From an uncultured Bacteroidales bacterium (GTDB lineage: Bacteria; Bacteroidota; Bacteroidia; Bacteroidales; FEN-979), in assembly GCA_903926565.1 (NCBI GenBank), contig CAIYJU010000011.1, positions 28,355 through 92,354 on the forward strand: a DNA stretch of 64,000 nt. The letters run 5' to 3'. This document shows positions 10,082-19,728 of this stretch, piece after piece. The notes under the pieces are model-generated. The model saw only the letters and a program-made list of their open reading frames with translations. It had not been told where the DNA came from and searched no databases. How positions within the stretch are numbered: the first letter of the stretch is position 1; each line of letters opens with the position of its first letter. Both the position numbers and the translations under genes were made by a program.

Positions 10082-11641
10082 TCAGTTAACGACCATCTTC
10101 CGCTTCAGCGCGACCTCATTGCTGGTAAGCGAAAAATAGTAAACCCCGGGAGAAAGTCCATATTCACGCGGATTGAACTCTTCAATATGCTTTCCAAATG
10201 ACATCAAAACATCTTTAACAATGGTTGCCACTTCATGTCCGTAAATATCATACACCTGCAGGCTGATATATGCGGGAGCAGGAAGTTTGAATGAAAAACA
10301 GGTGATGCCGCTTGCCGGGTTCGGATAGTTCTGTTCCAGGGAGAATGGCACTAACTGTTCCTTCTCCGGGCTGATTCCGGTGAAAATGCTGTCTACCAGT
10401 GCCGTCATTACACTCAGTGCAGCATTATCCAGACGGGTCCAAATCGGGCGGACAACGTTGTTGTATGCGGCAATGTTTGTGTAGTCGCCAAAAAACACCC
10501 CGGAATTGGGATTGAATGGAGTTTCACTTACTTTAAAGTTGATGAAATTTTCCCCGCCATCTTTCGAAACAGCCATGTAAACATCAGTAAGATTATCCTG
10601 GTAATTACGCCTGTCATAAAAAACAGCGTATATGTACCCTGTTTTCTGATCAATGGTCATCCATGTGAAAAACTGCTGATGTCCGGCAGGGTCGTCATTG
10701 ACCCTCTTCGGAGAAGACCATGTCGAGCCTCCATCAGTTGATTTAACCATCCAGATGTCTGTGTCATTCTCTCCATTCCGCTGATCCGACCAGTTGATGT
10801 AAATAGTTCCGCGGTGAGGTCCATTGCTTAAATCACAAAGGGTAACCGGCAGCCCATTGGCGCGGTAAATTCCGGGAACACCGAAATCCCAGCCTCCGGG
10901 GATGTCTGTGATAGTCAGATTGTCCATGGGCCAGGAATTGCCTCCGTCTGTGGATTTTGTGAACACCAGTCCCAACGGGCCCGCCCAGGAAACATAGATC
11001 TCCCCGTTTGGTCCCACAGCCGGAACTGCCCCCTCAACCGTATTGTCCATGTCGAGACAATCCCCTGCCCTTTGGTTAATCCGTTTGGTATTGCTCCAGG
11101 TCATCCCGCCATCCGGCGAACTGCTGAACAGGATATTAGAACTGTCTTGCGGAGCTGAACTGTTATATGTATCAAACTGTGTCCAGCAGGCGTATATAGC
11201 GTTGTTAATGGGATCAACAACCGCCCACTCCTTGTCCTGGTTTTTTGCTCCGTTCAACCCCATAAAAGAACCATTATTCCAAGTTTGTCCTCCATCGACC
11301 GACTTTTGGCATACAATCCTGTCGAGCCATTGCGGCCACGACGGAACAGAAAGATGAAAAAACAAGAAATTACCTGCGGTATCGGCAATCACGACAGGGT
11401 CTCCCCAAACTCCAAAGCTGGAGGTAAGCACTCCTGAATTCCAGGTTAACCCTCCATTCGAAGAATAATGGTAATTATCGGTATTTGACCCGGCAACCAT
11501 CTGGTTTGGATCTTTTGGATTGATACAAATAGAAGGCTCGTTCGGTTCATTGTCAACGGTGACGAGGATATTCGGGTACTGGGCATTCAGCCCTGATGAA
11601 ATTATGACCAGGAGCAGGATACAGAGGAGTTTTATTCTCAT
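10082..11641 (-). CDS. Sialidase/BNR-repeat (Asp-box) secreted protein with T9SS type A sorting domain
   Basis: Repeated Asp-boxes (SSNGGLTW, SVDGGQTW, SPDGGMTW, STDGGNSW, STDGGSTW) and C-terminus QNYPNPASGITCFSFKLP...GVYYFSLTSNEVALKRKMVVN. Confidence 0.9.
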   Translation of the reverse strand: MRIKLLCILLLVIISSGLNAQYPNILVTVDNEPNEPSICINPKDPNQMVAGSNTDNYHYSSNGGLTWNSGVLTSSFGVWGDPVVIADTAGNFLFFHLSVPSWPQWLDRIVCQKSVDGGQTWNNGSFMGLNGAKNQDKEWAVVDPINNAIYACWTQFDTYNSSAPQDSSNILFSSSPDGGMTWSNTKRINQRAGDCLDMDNTVEGAVPAVGPNGEIYVSWAGPLGLVFTKSTDGGNSWPMDNLTITDIPGGWDFGVPGIYRANGLPVTLCDLSNGPHRGTIYINWSDQRNGENDTDIWMVKSTDGGSTWSSPKRVNDDPAGHQQFFTWMTIDQKTGYIYAVFYDRRNYQDNLTDVYMAVSKDGGENFINFKVSETPFNPNSGVFFGDYTNIAAYNNVVRPIWTRLDNAALSVMTALVDSIFTGISPEKEQLVPFSLEQNYPNPASGITCFSFKLPAPAYISLQVYDIYGHEVATIVKDVLMSFGKHIEEFNPREYGLSPGVYYFSLTSNEVALKRKMVVN

Positions 11642-11651
11642 TATGCCGGAA

Positions 11652-11680
11652 ATTATTGTAAAACAAAAATAGACAATAAT
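11652..11680. repeat. Inverted repeat ATTATTGT-N13-ACAATAAT in a divergent promoter region
   Basis: Perfect 8-bp arms between the divergent genes at 11641(-) and 11745(+). Confidence 0.5.
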
Positions 11681-11715
11681 GAGCCCTGAACAGCCTGAAG
11701 AACCAATTTTTTATG

Positions 11716-11723
11716 TATGTTTG
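11716..11723 (+). promoter_or_regulatory. Putative -7 box TATGTTTG for the M14 peptidase gene
   Basis: Matches TAnnTTTG, 22 nt before the ATG at 11745. Confidence 0.4.
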
Positions 11724-11744
11724 ACCGCTAAGTCAAATTTTATT

Positions 11745-13529
11745 ATGAAAAGATTTTACATGTTCATCCCTGCAATGCTGTGCATCCAGTTCGCAATGGC
11801 GCAAACCACAGATTGGCAAACTTATTATGAAAAATCCGGGAAGATTGAAACACCAGGGTACCAGGAAACAATTGACTATTGCAATCAGCTTGCGTCAGGA
11901 TCAAAGATGATCACCTTTACCTCTTTTGGCAAAAGTGCTCAGGGCAGGGAACTTCCTTTGCTGATCCTTGACAGGGAGGGCCTGAGTAATCCGCAGGCTA
12001 TTCACGCTTCCGGCCGGACAATTGTACTCATTCAGGCATGCATCCATGCCGGCGAGTGCGAGGGAAAAGATGCCGGATTGATGCTTTTCAGGGATTTGGC
12101 TGTTAAAAATATCAATTCCAAAATATTGAAAAACGTGTCCATCCTCTTTATACCTATTTTTAACACGGATGGTCATGAACGATTCGGTCCGTTCAACCGC
12201 ATCAACCAGAATGGACCAAAAGAGATGGGTTGGCGAACCACTGCCAATAATCTCAACCTCAACCGTGATTACCTGAAGGCCGACTCCCCTGAAATGCAGG
12301 CCTGGTTAAGGATGTTCGACAAATGGATGCCCGGTTTCTTTATAGATTCGCATACCACCGACGGGGCAGATTACCAGTACGTCCTTACTTATCTGATGGA
12401 AATTTATGGCGACATGGATGCGGGTTTGACTGGCTGGACAAAGAACACCTTTGTTCAGCAACTGGAGACACATCTGAATGCTGGCGGATACCCGGTATTC
12501 CCCTATGTTGGATTCCGCAACTGGCATGATCCGCGCAGCGGTCTTATTACGGAAGTTGCGCCACCCATGCTTTCCCAGGGTTATACCGCCCTCAGGAACA
12601 GGCCGGGTCTTCTGATCGAAACACACATGCTCAAACCATATCCTCTGCGGGTAAATGCTACGTATGAATGCATGCTAGCCACACTTGAGATCCTTAGCAA
12701 CGAGTCGAAAAACCTGAACTCACTGATATTTAAAGCAGATCAGTTTGTCTGCAGTGATTCCTTTTTAAACACTCCCTTCCCTCTCCGGTTTGAAACCAGT
12801 TTGAAAGACAGTGCCATGGTCAGCTTCCTCGGGGTGGAATACAATAATGTCAAAAGTGATCTGAGCGGAGGCGACTGGTTTCAGTACAGCAAAATTCCGG
12901 CAACACTGAACATCCCCTATTTTTCCACTGCCAACCCGTCTGTGTCTGTTAAGCTGCCTTACGCTTATATCATTCCGGCAGAGTGGACCACCGTGATTGA
13001 CCGATTAAAAACACATGGAATCAAGGTTTCAGAACTTCCCAGGACCACCAAAATAAAGGTCAAAACCTGCCGTTTCAAAAATCCAAAATGGCAGCAGAAT
13101 CCTTATGAAGGACGTCATCCAATGACAAATATCGAATTCGACGATATTGAAGAGACCCGCTCCTACTCTGCCGGCTCTGTCGTGGTTGAAGTAATGCAGC
13201 AGGCCGGGCGCATCATTCCTCACATTTTGGAGCCAAACGGCAACGGATCTTTTGTGTATTGGGGATTCTTCGATGCCACCTTTGAGCAGAAAGAGTATGG
13301 AGAGTCTTATGTAATTGAGACAATGGCCAGAGATATGCTGGCCCGGGATCCGGCATTAAAACAGGAATTTGAGTTGAAGAAAGCCGGGGATACTGCTTTT
13401 GCAAAAAACCCTCAACTGATCCTTAACTGGTTTTACAACAAATCACCCTATTTTGACAACCGAAAAGGAATCTATCCGATAGGCAAAATATTCGATCTGA
13501 AAGTACTTGAATCGATCAGATCAGAATGA
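11745..13529 (+). CDS. M14 family zinc carboxypeptidase-like secreted protein
   Basis: Start taken at MKRFYMFIPAMLCIQFAMAQ (signal peptide). Zinc site IHAGECEGKD...NTDGHERFGPFNRINQNGPKEMGWRTTANNLNLNRDYLKADSPEMQA and FIDSHTTDGADYQY. Confidence 0.9.
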   Translation: MKRFYMFIPAMLCIQFAMAQTTDWQTYYEKSGKIETPGYQETIDYCNQLASGSKMITFTSFGKSAQGRELPLLILDREGLSNPQAIHASGRTIVLIQACIHAGECEGKDAGLMLFRDLAVKNINSKILKNVSILFIPIFNTDGHERFGPFNRINQNGPKEMGWRTTANNLNLNRDYLKADSPEMQAWLRMFDKWMPGFFIDSHTTDGADYQYVLTYLMEIYGDMDAGLTGWTKNTFVQQLETHLNAGGYPVFPYVGFRNWHDPRSGLITEVAPPMLSQGYTALRNRPGLLIETHMLKPYPLRVNATYECMLATLEILSNESKNLNSLIFKADQFVCSDSFLNTPFPLRFETSLKDSAMVSFLGVEYNNVKSDLSGGDWFQYSKIPATLNIPYFSTANPSVSVKLPYAYIIPAEWTTVIDRLKTHGIKVSELPRTTKIKVKTCRFKNPKWQQNPYEGRHPMTNIEFDDIEETRSYSAGSVVVEVMQQAGRIIPHILEPNGNGSFVYWGFFDATFEQKEYGESYVIETMARDMLARDPALKQEFELKKAGDTAFAKNPQLILNWFYNKSPYFDNRKGIYPIGKIFDLKVLESIRSE

Positions 13530-15720
13530 GTGGTTCTCCATTTTCGATTCTGCCAATAATGGCTGCAACCGTATTGCCGGCATCATGAAGACGGTTTACA
13601 AATTCCGATGCCTGTTCCGCTGGCATTGAAACAAGCAATCCACCTGATGTTTGGGCATCTGCAAGGATGAATTTCAACAGCTCCGGCGTGTTTTCACTCC
13701 ATTTAACAAATTTCCCGGCATACTCCAGGTTGTTTCGGGTCCCTCCGGGAATAGCCCCTGCCGCCGCATACTCCCAGGCAGCGTCAAAGACAGGGATCTG
13801 ATCCGACAATAAAACAGCCTGCACCCCGGCCCCGCAAACCATCTCCTTTAAATGCCCCAGCAATCCAAACCCGGTGACATCGGTACATGCGTTCACTGAA
13901 AATTCAACCATGATTTCTGCTGCTGTCTTGTTCAGCTCAGCCATTACATGCATTACCAGGTCAATGGATACAGAATCAGCCAGACCCCGCTTGATGGCAG
14001 TGGTTATGATGCCGGTGCCAAGAGGTTTGGTCAGGATCAGCACATCGCCCGGTTTGGCCGTGGAATTCCTCAGAATTTTTCCCGGATGAACCACACCTGT
14101 CACGACCAGGCCGAATTTTGGTTCACTGTCTTCAATACTATGCCCCCCGATAACCTGAATACCCGCCTCTGCAACTTTATCATTCGCCCCCTTCAGAATT
14201 TGCTGCAACACTTCGATGGGTAATTTCCTGTCGGGAAAGCCTACAATGCTGAGCGCAAAAAGCGGTTTCCCTCCCATGGCATATACGTCACTTAAGGCAT
14301 TTGCTGCTGAGATTGCTCCATACATGTAAGGATCATCCACAACGGGAGGTATAAAATCCACGGTTTGAACGATTGCGGTATGCTCATCGATCATATAAAC
14401 TGCTGCATCATCTGCAGTTTCATGGCCGACAAGAATTGCAGGATTATTTTTGCCCGGAATCTCCTTTAAGATCTTTTCCAGCAGCTGGGGCCTGATCTTA
14501 CATGCACATCCGAGGGCATGGGTATATTCTGTCAGGCGGAAATCCGATTTTGCATTTTGCTGTCTGCTGTCTGAATTTTGAATTCCCCCTTTCAGCCTCC
14601 GATACGCTTCAACAATAATGGGTATTGTACGTTCGATTTCCTCCGTTGTGGTCATCCTTCCAACTGAAAAACGGACGGTTCCGATGGCAAAATCCCTGGG
14701 AACATGCATCGCGGAAAGCACACCCGACAGTTCGGCCTGATCTGCATGACATGCAGCGCCAGCAGATGCAGCCACACCTTTTATCTCATCCAGCAATGCG
14801 GAGGCTTCAACTCCGGGAAATCCCAGGCTCAGGGTATTTGGCAATCTCAGGCTGGTGTGTCCATTCAGGCGAACTTCAGGTATCTCAAGGCGGATGCCTT
14901 CATGCAACCGATCACGCAGGTCACCCATGGCATTGAAAGAAGCTGCGTTTAACAGTTGCTGTGCCACCTCTGCTGCTTTTCCCAATCCGACGATTTCAAG
15001 GACGTTTTCAGTTCCGGCGCGAAGGTTTGATTCATGGTCTGCGCCATGCATCAACTTCTCCAGTTTCACTCCTCTTCGGATATATAGGGCACCGACTCCT
15101 TTCGGAGCATACAATTTATGGCCGGCAACAGAAAGCAGATCAACATGAAGCTGCTCCACATCAACAGGGATTTTCCCAACCGACTGTGCCGCATCCGAAT
15201 GAAAAAGAATCCCATGGGCCCTGGCAATTTTGCCAATTGCCTCAACAGGCTGAACCGAACCAGTTTCATTGTTTGCGTGCATGACCGTGATCAAAATTGT
15301 TCCCGGGGTTATTGCAGAGCGGATATCTTCCGGATCAACAACTCCTGATTCATCTACAGGTATTAGTGTAATTTCAAAGCCGTTTTTTTCCAGGTACGTA
15401 CAAACTTCTCCAACGGCAGGGTGTTCAATGCAGGAGGTAATGATATGGTTTCCTTTTGACTTGTTGGCCAGCGCTACCCCTTTGATAGCGAAATTATTTG
15501 ATTCCGTCCCCCCGCTCGTAAAAACGATTTCGTCAGACCTGGCATTCAGCAGGGAAGCAACCTGCCTGCGGGCGTTTTCAACAGCAATTTTTGATTGTAC
15601 TCCATAGCTGTGAATGCTGGACGGATTCCCGTAATGCTGCTCAAGAAACGGGCGAATAGCTTCAACTACACGTGGATCAACCGGTGTTGTGGCATTATAA
15701 TCAAGGTATATCGTTTCCAT
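13516..15720 (-). CDS. selD: Fusion: cysteine desulfurase/selenocysteine-lyase-like (NifS family) + selenide, water dikinase (SelD)
   Basis: Start at METIYLDYNATTPVDP. PLP lysine region SVAGHKLYAPKGVG; catalytic Cys loop ASAGAACHADQAE. A short linker is followed by SelD motifs HALGCACKIRP, GHETADDAAVY, GGHSIEDSEPKFGLVVTG, DVTGFGLLGHL, ADAQTSGGLL. Confidence 0.95.
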   Translation of the reverse strand: METIYLDYNATTPVDPRVVEAIRPFLEQHYGNPSSIHSYGVQSKIAVENARRQVASLLNARSDEIVFTSGGTESNNFAIKGVALANKSKGNHIITSCIEHPAVGEVCTYLEKNGFEITLIPVDESGVVDPEDIRSAITPGTILITVMHANNETGSVQPVEAIGKIARAHGILFHSDAAQSVGKIPVDVEQLHVDLLSVAGHKLYAPKGVGALYIRRGVKLEKLMHGADHESNLRAGTENVLEIVGLGKAAEVAQQLLNAASFNAMGDLRDRLHEGIRLEIPEVRLNGHTSLRLPNTLSLGFPGVEASALLDEIKGVAASAGAACHADQAELSGVLSAMHVPRDFAIGTVRFSVGRMTTTEEIERTIPIIVEAYRRLKGGIQNSDSRQQNAKSDFRLTEYTHALGCACKIRPQLLEKILKEIPGKNNPAILVGHETADDAAVYMIDEHTAIVQTVDFIPPVVDDPYMYGAISAANALSDVYAMGGKPLFALSIVGFPDRKLPIEVLQQILKGANDKVAEAGIQVIGGHSIEDSEPKFGLVVTGVVHPGKILRNSTAKPGDVLILTKPLGTGIITTAIKRGLADSVSIDLVMHVMAELNKTAAEIMVEFSVNACTDVTGFGLLGHLKEMVCGAGVQAVLLSDQIPVFDAAWEYAAAGAIPGGTRNNLEYAGKFVKWSENTPELLKFILADAQTSGGLLVSMPAEQASEFVNRLHDAGNTVAAIIGRIENGEPLILI

Positions 15721-16750
15721 ACTCGCAGTATTTATAAGCAAATTCAATGATTCGTCCGGCTTCTTCAACCAGGTTCTCCCCGAAAATGGGAAACTCATGT
15801 ATTTTTTTACTCTTTCTTCTGGCCATCGAAAAGAGGTATGCCTTGTCGTAATAAGAGAGTGCGATCGCGGCTACCTCTGCAAATCGTTTGTTCTCCAGGG
15901 CCGAAAGCGCTTCTTTGGTCCTGCTGCCACCCAACCGTTCTCCTATCCTGGTGATCGCATCAGCCAGCGACTGAGGATCAAATCCGGCATACTCACGAAC
16001 CATGCGGTTAATACGAACCGTGATATCCATTTCAATTTTTATCAGCATACCATTGCTGATGTGCTCAACTGTCGGATCAGGCAGCGTAACCCGGCCAATC
16101 ATCCTGCTTTCGTCTTCCACCCATACCAATCCGGAGAGGTCAAGTTCCGACCACCTTGAGTACAGACTATTTTCAAATTGTTCGTTGGACGGTTGAGGCG
16201 GTTGTCCCAATGCACCGAAAACAGAGCCTTTATGGCTGGCCAGCCCTTCAAGGTCAATTACCTGTTCTCCCTTTTCTTTAATTGCATGGAGCAGGTCTGT
16301 TTTCCCGCTCCCGGTAAATCCGCCTAAAACGACAATATTTGCCTTCGCAGAAAGGCTCTCGCGGATAAATCTCCTGTATGCCTTATAACCACCATTTAAC
16401 AATTCTACATCATAACCTGCTTTATTGAAAACTTCAGCCATCATTGCACTGCGCAAACCACCCCTCCAGCAATGAAGCAAAATATTTCCCGGCACAGCTA
16501 TCTTTCGCAGAGTTTTGAGATACCAACCGGTTTTAGACAATCCGAAATCCAATCCTTTCTGTATGGCATCTTCTCTTCCGGACTGAACATATAAAGTTCC
16601 GACCACAGCCCGCTCGGCATCGGTGAAAAGCGGGATATTACATGCCCCGGGGATGTGACCCTGGGCAAATTCTCCCGGCGACCGGACATCAATAACAGGA
16701 AATTGTTTCACCTTATTCAGAAACTGCGGTGGGTCAATGGGTCGGATCAT
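15701..16750 (-). CDS. mnmH: tRNA 2-selenouridine synthase (MnmH/SelU)
   Basis: Rhodanese domain with CWRGGLRSAMM signature and P-loop GGFTGSGKTDLL. Start taken at MIRPIDPPQF; 3' end overlaps the start of the SelD fusion by 20 bp. Confidence 0.95.
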   Translation of the reverse strand: MIRPIDPPQFLNKVKQFPVIDVRSPGEFAQGHIPGACNIPLFTDAERAVVGTLYVQSGREDAIQKGLDFGLSKTGWYLKTLRKIAVPGNILLHCWRGGLRSAMMAEVFNKAGYDVELLNGGYKAYRRFIRESLSAKANIVVLGGFTGSGKTDLLHAIKEKGEQVIDLEGLASHKGSVFGALGQPPQPSNEQFENSLYSRWSELDLSGLVWVEDESRMIGRVTLPDPTVEHISNGMLIKIEMDITVRINRMVREYAGFDPQSLADAITRIGERLGGSRTKEALSALENKRFAEVAAIALSYYDKAYLFSMARRKSKKIHEFPIFGENLVEEAGRIIEFAYKYCEYGNDIP

Positions 16751-16820
16751 CGTACGGCATGGAGTATGCGTCAAATTTAGAGTGGTTTTCTCATCTAAAC
16801 AAGGGATCATTAATAATTTA

Positions 16821-16828
16821 TACCTTTG
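16821..16828 (+). promoter_or_regulatory. Putative -7 box TACCTTTG for the PurF-like gene
   Basis: Matches TAnnTTTG, 23 nt before the ATG at 16852. Confidence 0.45.
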
Positions 16829-16851
16829 CAGTCCAAATAAAACTCATTCCA

Positions 16852-18753
16852 ATGAGCGATTCCATCCATCATGAATGCGGTATAGCAATGGTCCGCCTGC
16901 TTAAGCCACTTGAATTCTACCTGGCCAAGTACGGAACTGCATTCTATGGTTTACATAAACTGCATCTCCTGATGCAAAAACAGCATAACCGCGGACAGGA
17001 CGGGGCAGGAATAGCAAGTATCAAATTTGACCTGGAACCCGGGACCAGGTTCATCAACCGTATCAGATCGGTTGACAACGCCCCGATCCAGGACATTTTC
17101 AACAAAGTGAGCCTGGGCATTAAAGACATTGAGGAAAGGCACCCACAGCGGCTGAATGATGTAGAATGGTTGAAACGTAAGGTAGACATGCTTGGCGAAC
17201 TGTACCTGGGCCATTTGCGCTATGGGACATATGGAAAAAACGGAATTCTCAGCATCCATCCATTTATCAGGGAAAACAACTGGATGACCAAAAACCTTGT
17301 GGTTGCAGGTAATTTCAATCTCACCAACGTTGATGAGCTTTTCGAAAAACTGATCGACCTGGGGCAATATCCTGTTGAAACCAGCGACACGATAACAATC
17401 CTTGAAAAAATGGGTCATTTCCTTGACGAGGAAAATGAAGACTTATACCAGAAATTCAAAAAGAAAGGCTTTCCAAAAAGGGATATCACATTTCAAATTG
17501 CCAGGCACCTAAACATTCAGAAAATCCTTCGCGGAGCAGCAAAAACATGGGACGGAGGATATGTCATTGCCGGTATGTTCGGGCATGGAGATGCCTTTGT
17601 GATGCGTGACCCATCTGGTATCCGGCCGGCTTATTATTACCAGGATGAAGAAATTGTGGTCGTTGCCTCAGAGCGGCCAGTCATTCAGACTGCCTTGAAT
17701 GTGTCGTTCGAGACTGTTCACGAATTGTCACCAGGGCATGCGCTGATTATCAAGAAAGATGGCAAGGTAACTGAAAAAGAGTTCTCCAGGCCCCTGGAAA
17801 GGAAGCCATGCTCGTTCGAGCGGATTTACTTCTCACGAGGCACAGATAAAGAGATCTACCGCGAACGCAAAAATCTTGGGAGGCTGCTCGCTCCGGCTAT
17901 CCTGAAGGCCATCGACCATGATGTGGAACATTCCGTATTTTCGTATATTCCAAATACCGCCATCGATGCCTATTACGGATTGATTGAAGAGATGGATGCT
18001 TTTTGTGACAGGATCAAAATTGACCGGATTCTGGGTGCCGGTAAAACACTTAATGAAGAGAAGCTGAAAGCCATCTTTCAATTGAAACCCCGCGCTGAAA
18101 AAGTTGCAGTGAAGGATGTTAAATTGCGCACCTTCATTACCCGTGATTCCCAGCGGGACGACCTAGCTGCCCATGTTTATGATATCACTTACGGCAGCAT
18201 CAAACCCGGGGTTGACAATCTTGTTGTACTGGATGATTCCATTGTAAGAGGAACGACATTAAAACAAAGCATACTGCGGATCCTTGACCGGCTTGGGCCC
18301 AGGAAAATTGTGATTGCCTCCTCTGCTCCTCAAATCCGCTATCCCGACTGCTACGGTATCGACATGGCCAAGATTACCGATTTTATTGCATTTAAGGCAG
18401 CCATCGAATTGCTTAAAGAGACACACCAGGAGCACATAATCAACGAAGTTTATATCAAGTCAAAAGCACAGGAAAAACTCCCAAAGGAGAAAATCATCAA
18501 CTATGTAACAGAGATATACAAACCTTTTACTGCTGAACAAATTTCTCAGAAAATTTCCGAACTCTTAACACCTCCTTCCTGCAAAGCCAGCGTTCAGGTC
18601 GTTTATCAAACAATTGACGATTTGCATGAAGCCATTCCAAACCATACCGGTGACTGGTATTTTACCGGAAATTATCCAACTCCCGGTGGGAACAAGGTCG
18701 TTAACCGTGCTTTTATCAACTATATAGAGGGAAAAAATGTCAGGGCATATTAA
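16852..18753 (+). CDS. Amidophosphoribosyltransferase-like protein (long Ntn-amidotransferase + PRTase form)
   Basis: MSDSIHHECGIAMVRL...QKQHNRGQDGAGIAS (Ntn Cys after short propeptide) and PRPP loop NLVVLDDSIVRGTTLKQS. 633 aa. Confidence 0.85.
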   Translation: MSDSIHHECGIAMVRLLKPLEFYLAKYGTAFYGLHKLHLLMQKQHNRGQDGAGIASIKFDLEPGTRFINRIRSVDNAPIQDIFNKVSLGIKDIEERHPQRLNDVEWLKRKVDMLGELYLGHLRYGTYGKNGILSIHPFIRENNWMTKNLVVAGNFNLTNVDELFEKLIDLGQYPVETSDTITILEKMGHFLDEENEDLYQKFKKKGFPKRDITFQIARHLNIQKILRGAAKTWDGGYVIAGMFGHGDAFVMRDPSGIRPAYYYQDEEIVVVASERPVIQTALNVSFETVHELSPGHALIIKKDGKVTEKEFSRPLERKPCSFERIYFSRGTDKEIYRERKNLGRLLAPAILKAIDHDVEHSVFSYIPNTAIDAYYGLIEEMDAFCDRIKIDRILGAGKTLNEEKLKAIFQLKPRAEKVAVKDVKLRTFITRDSQRDDLAAHVYDITYGSIKPGVDNLVVLDDSIVRGTTLKQSILRILDRLGPRKIVIASSAPQIRYPDCYGIDMAKITDFIAFKAAIELLKETHQEHIINEVYIKSKAQEKLPKEKIINYVTEIYKPFTAEQISQKISELLTPPSCKASVQVVYQTIDDLHEAIPNHTGDWYFTGNYPTPGGNKVVNRAFINYIEGKNVRAY

Positions 18754-19142
18754 ATTGCTGCAGAGATCTTTTCAGCAATCCGGGTGAACTCTTCCGGGGT
18801 AAAGGAAAGTTTGGGGTTTCTGAAGTCCATGTCGTGCATGGAATTCAAAGGGATCAGATGAATATGTGCGTGAGGGACTTCCAATCCGATCACAGTGATG
18901 CCAATGCGTTTGCAGGGAACAACCTTTTCAATTGCCTTGCCGATTTTCTTTGCAAAATTCCATAATCCGGCATGAAGTTCATCCTCTACATCAAAAATGT
19001 AATTCACCTCCGTTTTAGGAATCACCAGGGTATGACCTTCCTTCAACGGGTTAATATCCAAAAAAGCAAGATAATCTGCATTCTCAGCAACCTTGTAACA
19101 AGGAATTTCACCATTTACAATGCGGGTGAATATTGTTGACAT
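18750..19142 (-). CDS. HIT family protein
   Basis: 130 aa; IFTRIVNGEIPCYKVAEN and the HIT motif HAHIHLIPL. Confidence 0.95.
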   Translation of the reverse strand: MSTIFTRIVNGEIPCYKVAENADYLAFLDINPLKEGHTLVIPKTEVNYIFDVEDELHAGLWNFAKKIGKAIEKVVPCKRIGITVIGLEVPHAHIHLIPLNSMHDMDFRNPKLSFTPEEFTRIAEKISAAI

Positions 19143-19144
19143 AA

Positions 19145-19627
19145 TTAACTGTTTTGTCTTATTATCTCAATAATCTCAAAGGTGATTTTCCCGGCAGGCA
19201 CGGTAATTTCCACAGTTTGTCCGATACTTTTGCCGAGCAAACCTTTGGCAATTGGTGAACTGACAGATAACTTCCCAATTTTTATATTAGCCTCATTTTC
19301 CGGTACCAGTGTATAAATGACATTGGCATTATTCTGTGAATTACGCAATGTAACAGTGGAAAATATAAGAACTTTTGTATTATCCAGCTTTCGTTCATCT
19401 ATGAGCCTGGCATTGTTAAGAACTTCCTGAAGCTTTGAAATCTTTAATTCAAGCATGGATTGAGCTTCCTTCGCTGCAGCATATTCGGCATTTTCCGACA
19501 AATCACCCTTATCTCTTGCCTCAGCAATCTGCCGTGAAATTGATGGCCGCTCAACAGTTGTCAAGTGGTGTAAATCCTCTCTCAGTTTTTCTAAACCTTC
19601 AGGGGTATAATATTTGATATCTGACAT
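19145..19627 (-). CDS. greA: Transcription elongation factor GreA
   Basis: YYTPEGLEKLREDLHHLTTVERPSISRQIAEARDKGDLSENAEYAAAKEAQ...SPIAKGLLGKSIGQTVEI. Confidence 0.97.
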   Translation of the reverse strand: MSDIKYYTPEGLEKLREDLHHLTTVERPSISRQIAEARDKGDLSENAEYAAAKEAQSMLELKISKLQEVLNNARLIDERKLDNTKVLIFSTVTLRNSQNNANVIYTLVPENEANIKIGKLSVSSPIAKGLLGKSIGQTVEITVPAGKITFEIIEIIRQNS

Positions 19628-19653
19628 TTTAATGATTGTATTTCATGTTATAA

Positions 19654-19690
19654 TAAGCCAAAAGACCCTATGTCAGGGTCCTTTTGCTTA
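19654..19690 (-). terminator. Hairpin terminator candidate downstream of the PorV-like gene
   Basis: Imperfect palindrome taagccaaaagaccctatgtcagggtccttttgctta. Confidence 0.6.
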
Positions 19691-19728
19691 AAGAAAACGA
19701 AGTTAATTATAAAAGTTGTACCGAAGTG

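Noticed and set aside
11679-11744. N-terminal extension of the M14 peptidase ORF
   Set aside because: A signal peptide begins at 11745 and a -7 box lies at 11716-11723, so the upstream ATG is unlikely to be the start.
14490-14515. Possible selenocysteine (UGA) codon in SelD
   Set aside because: The active-site motif reads GCACK with Cys codons; no in-frame TGA, so it is a Cys-type SelD.
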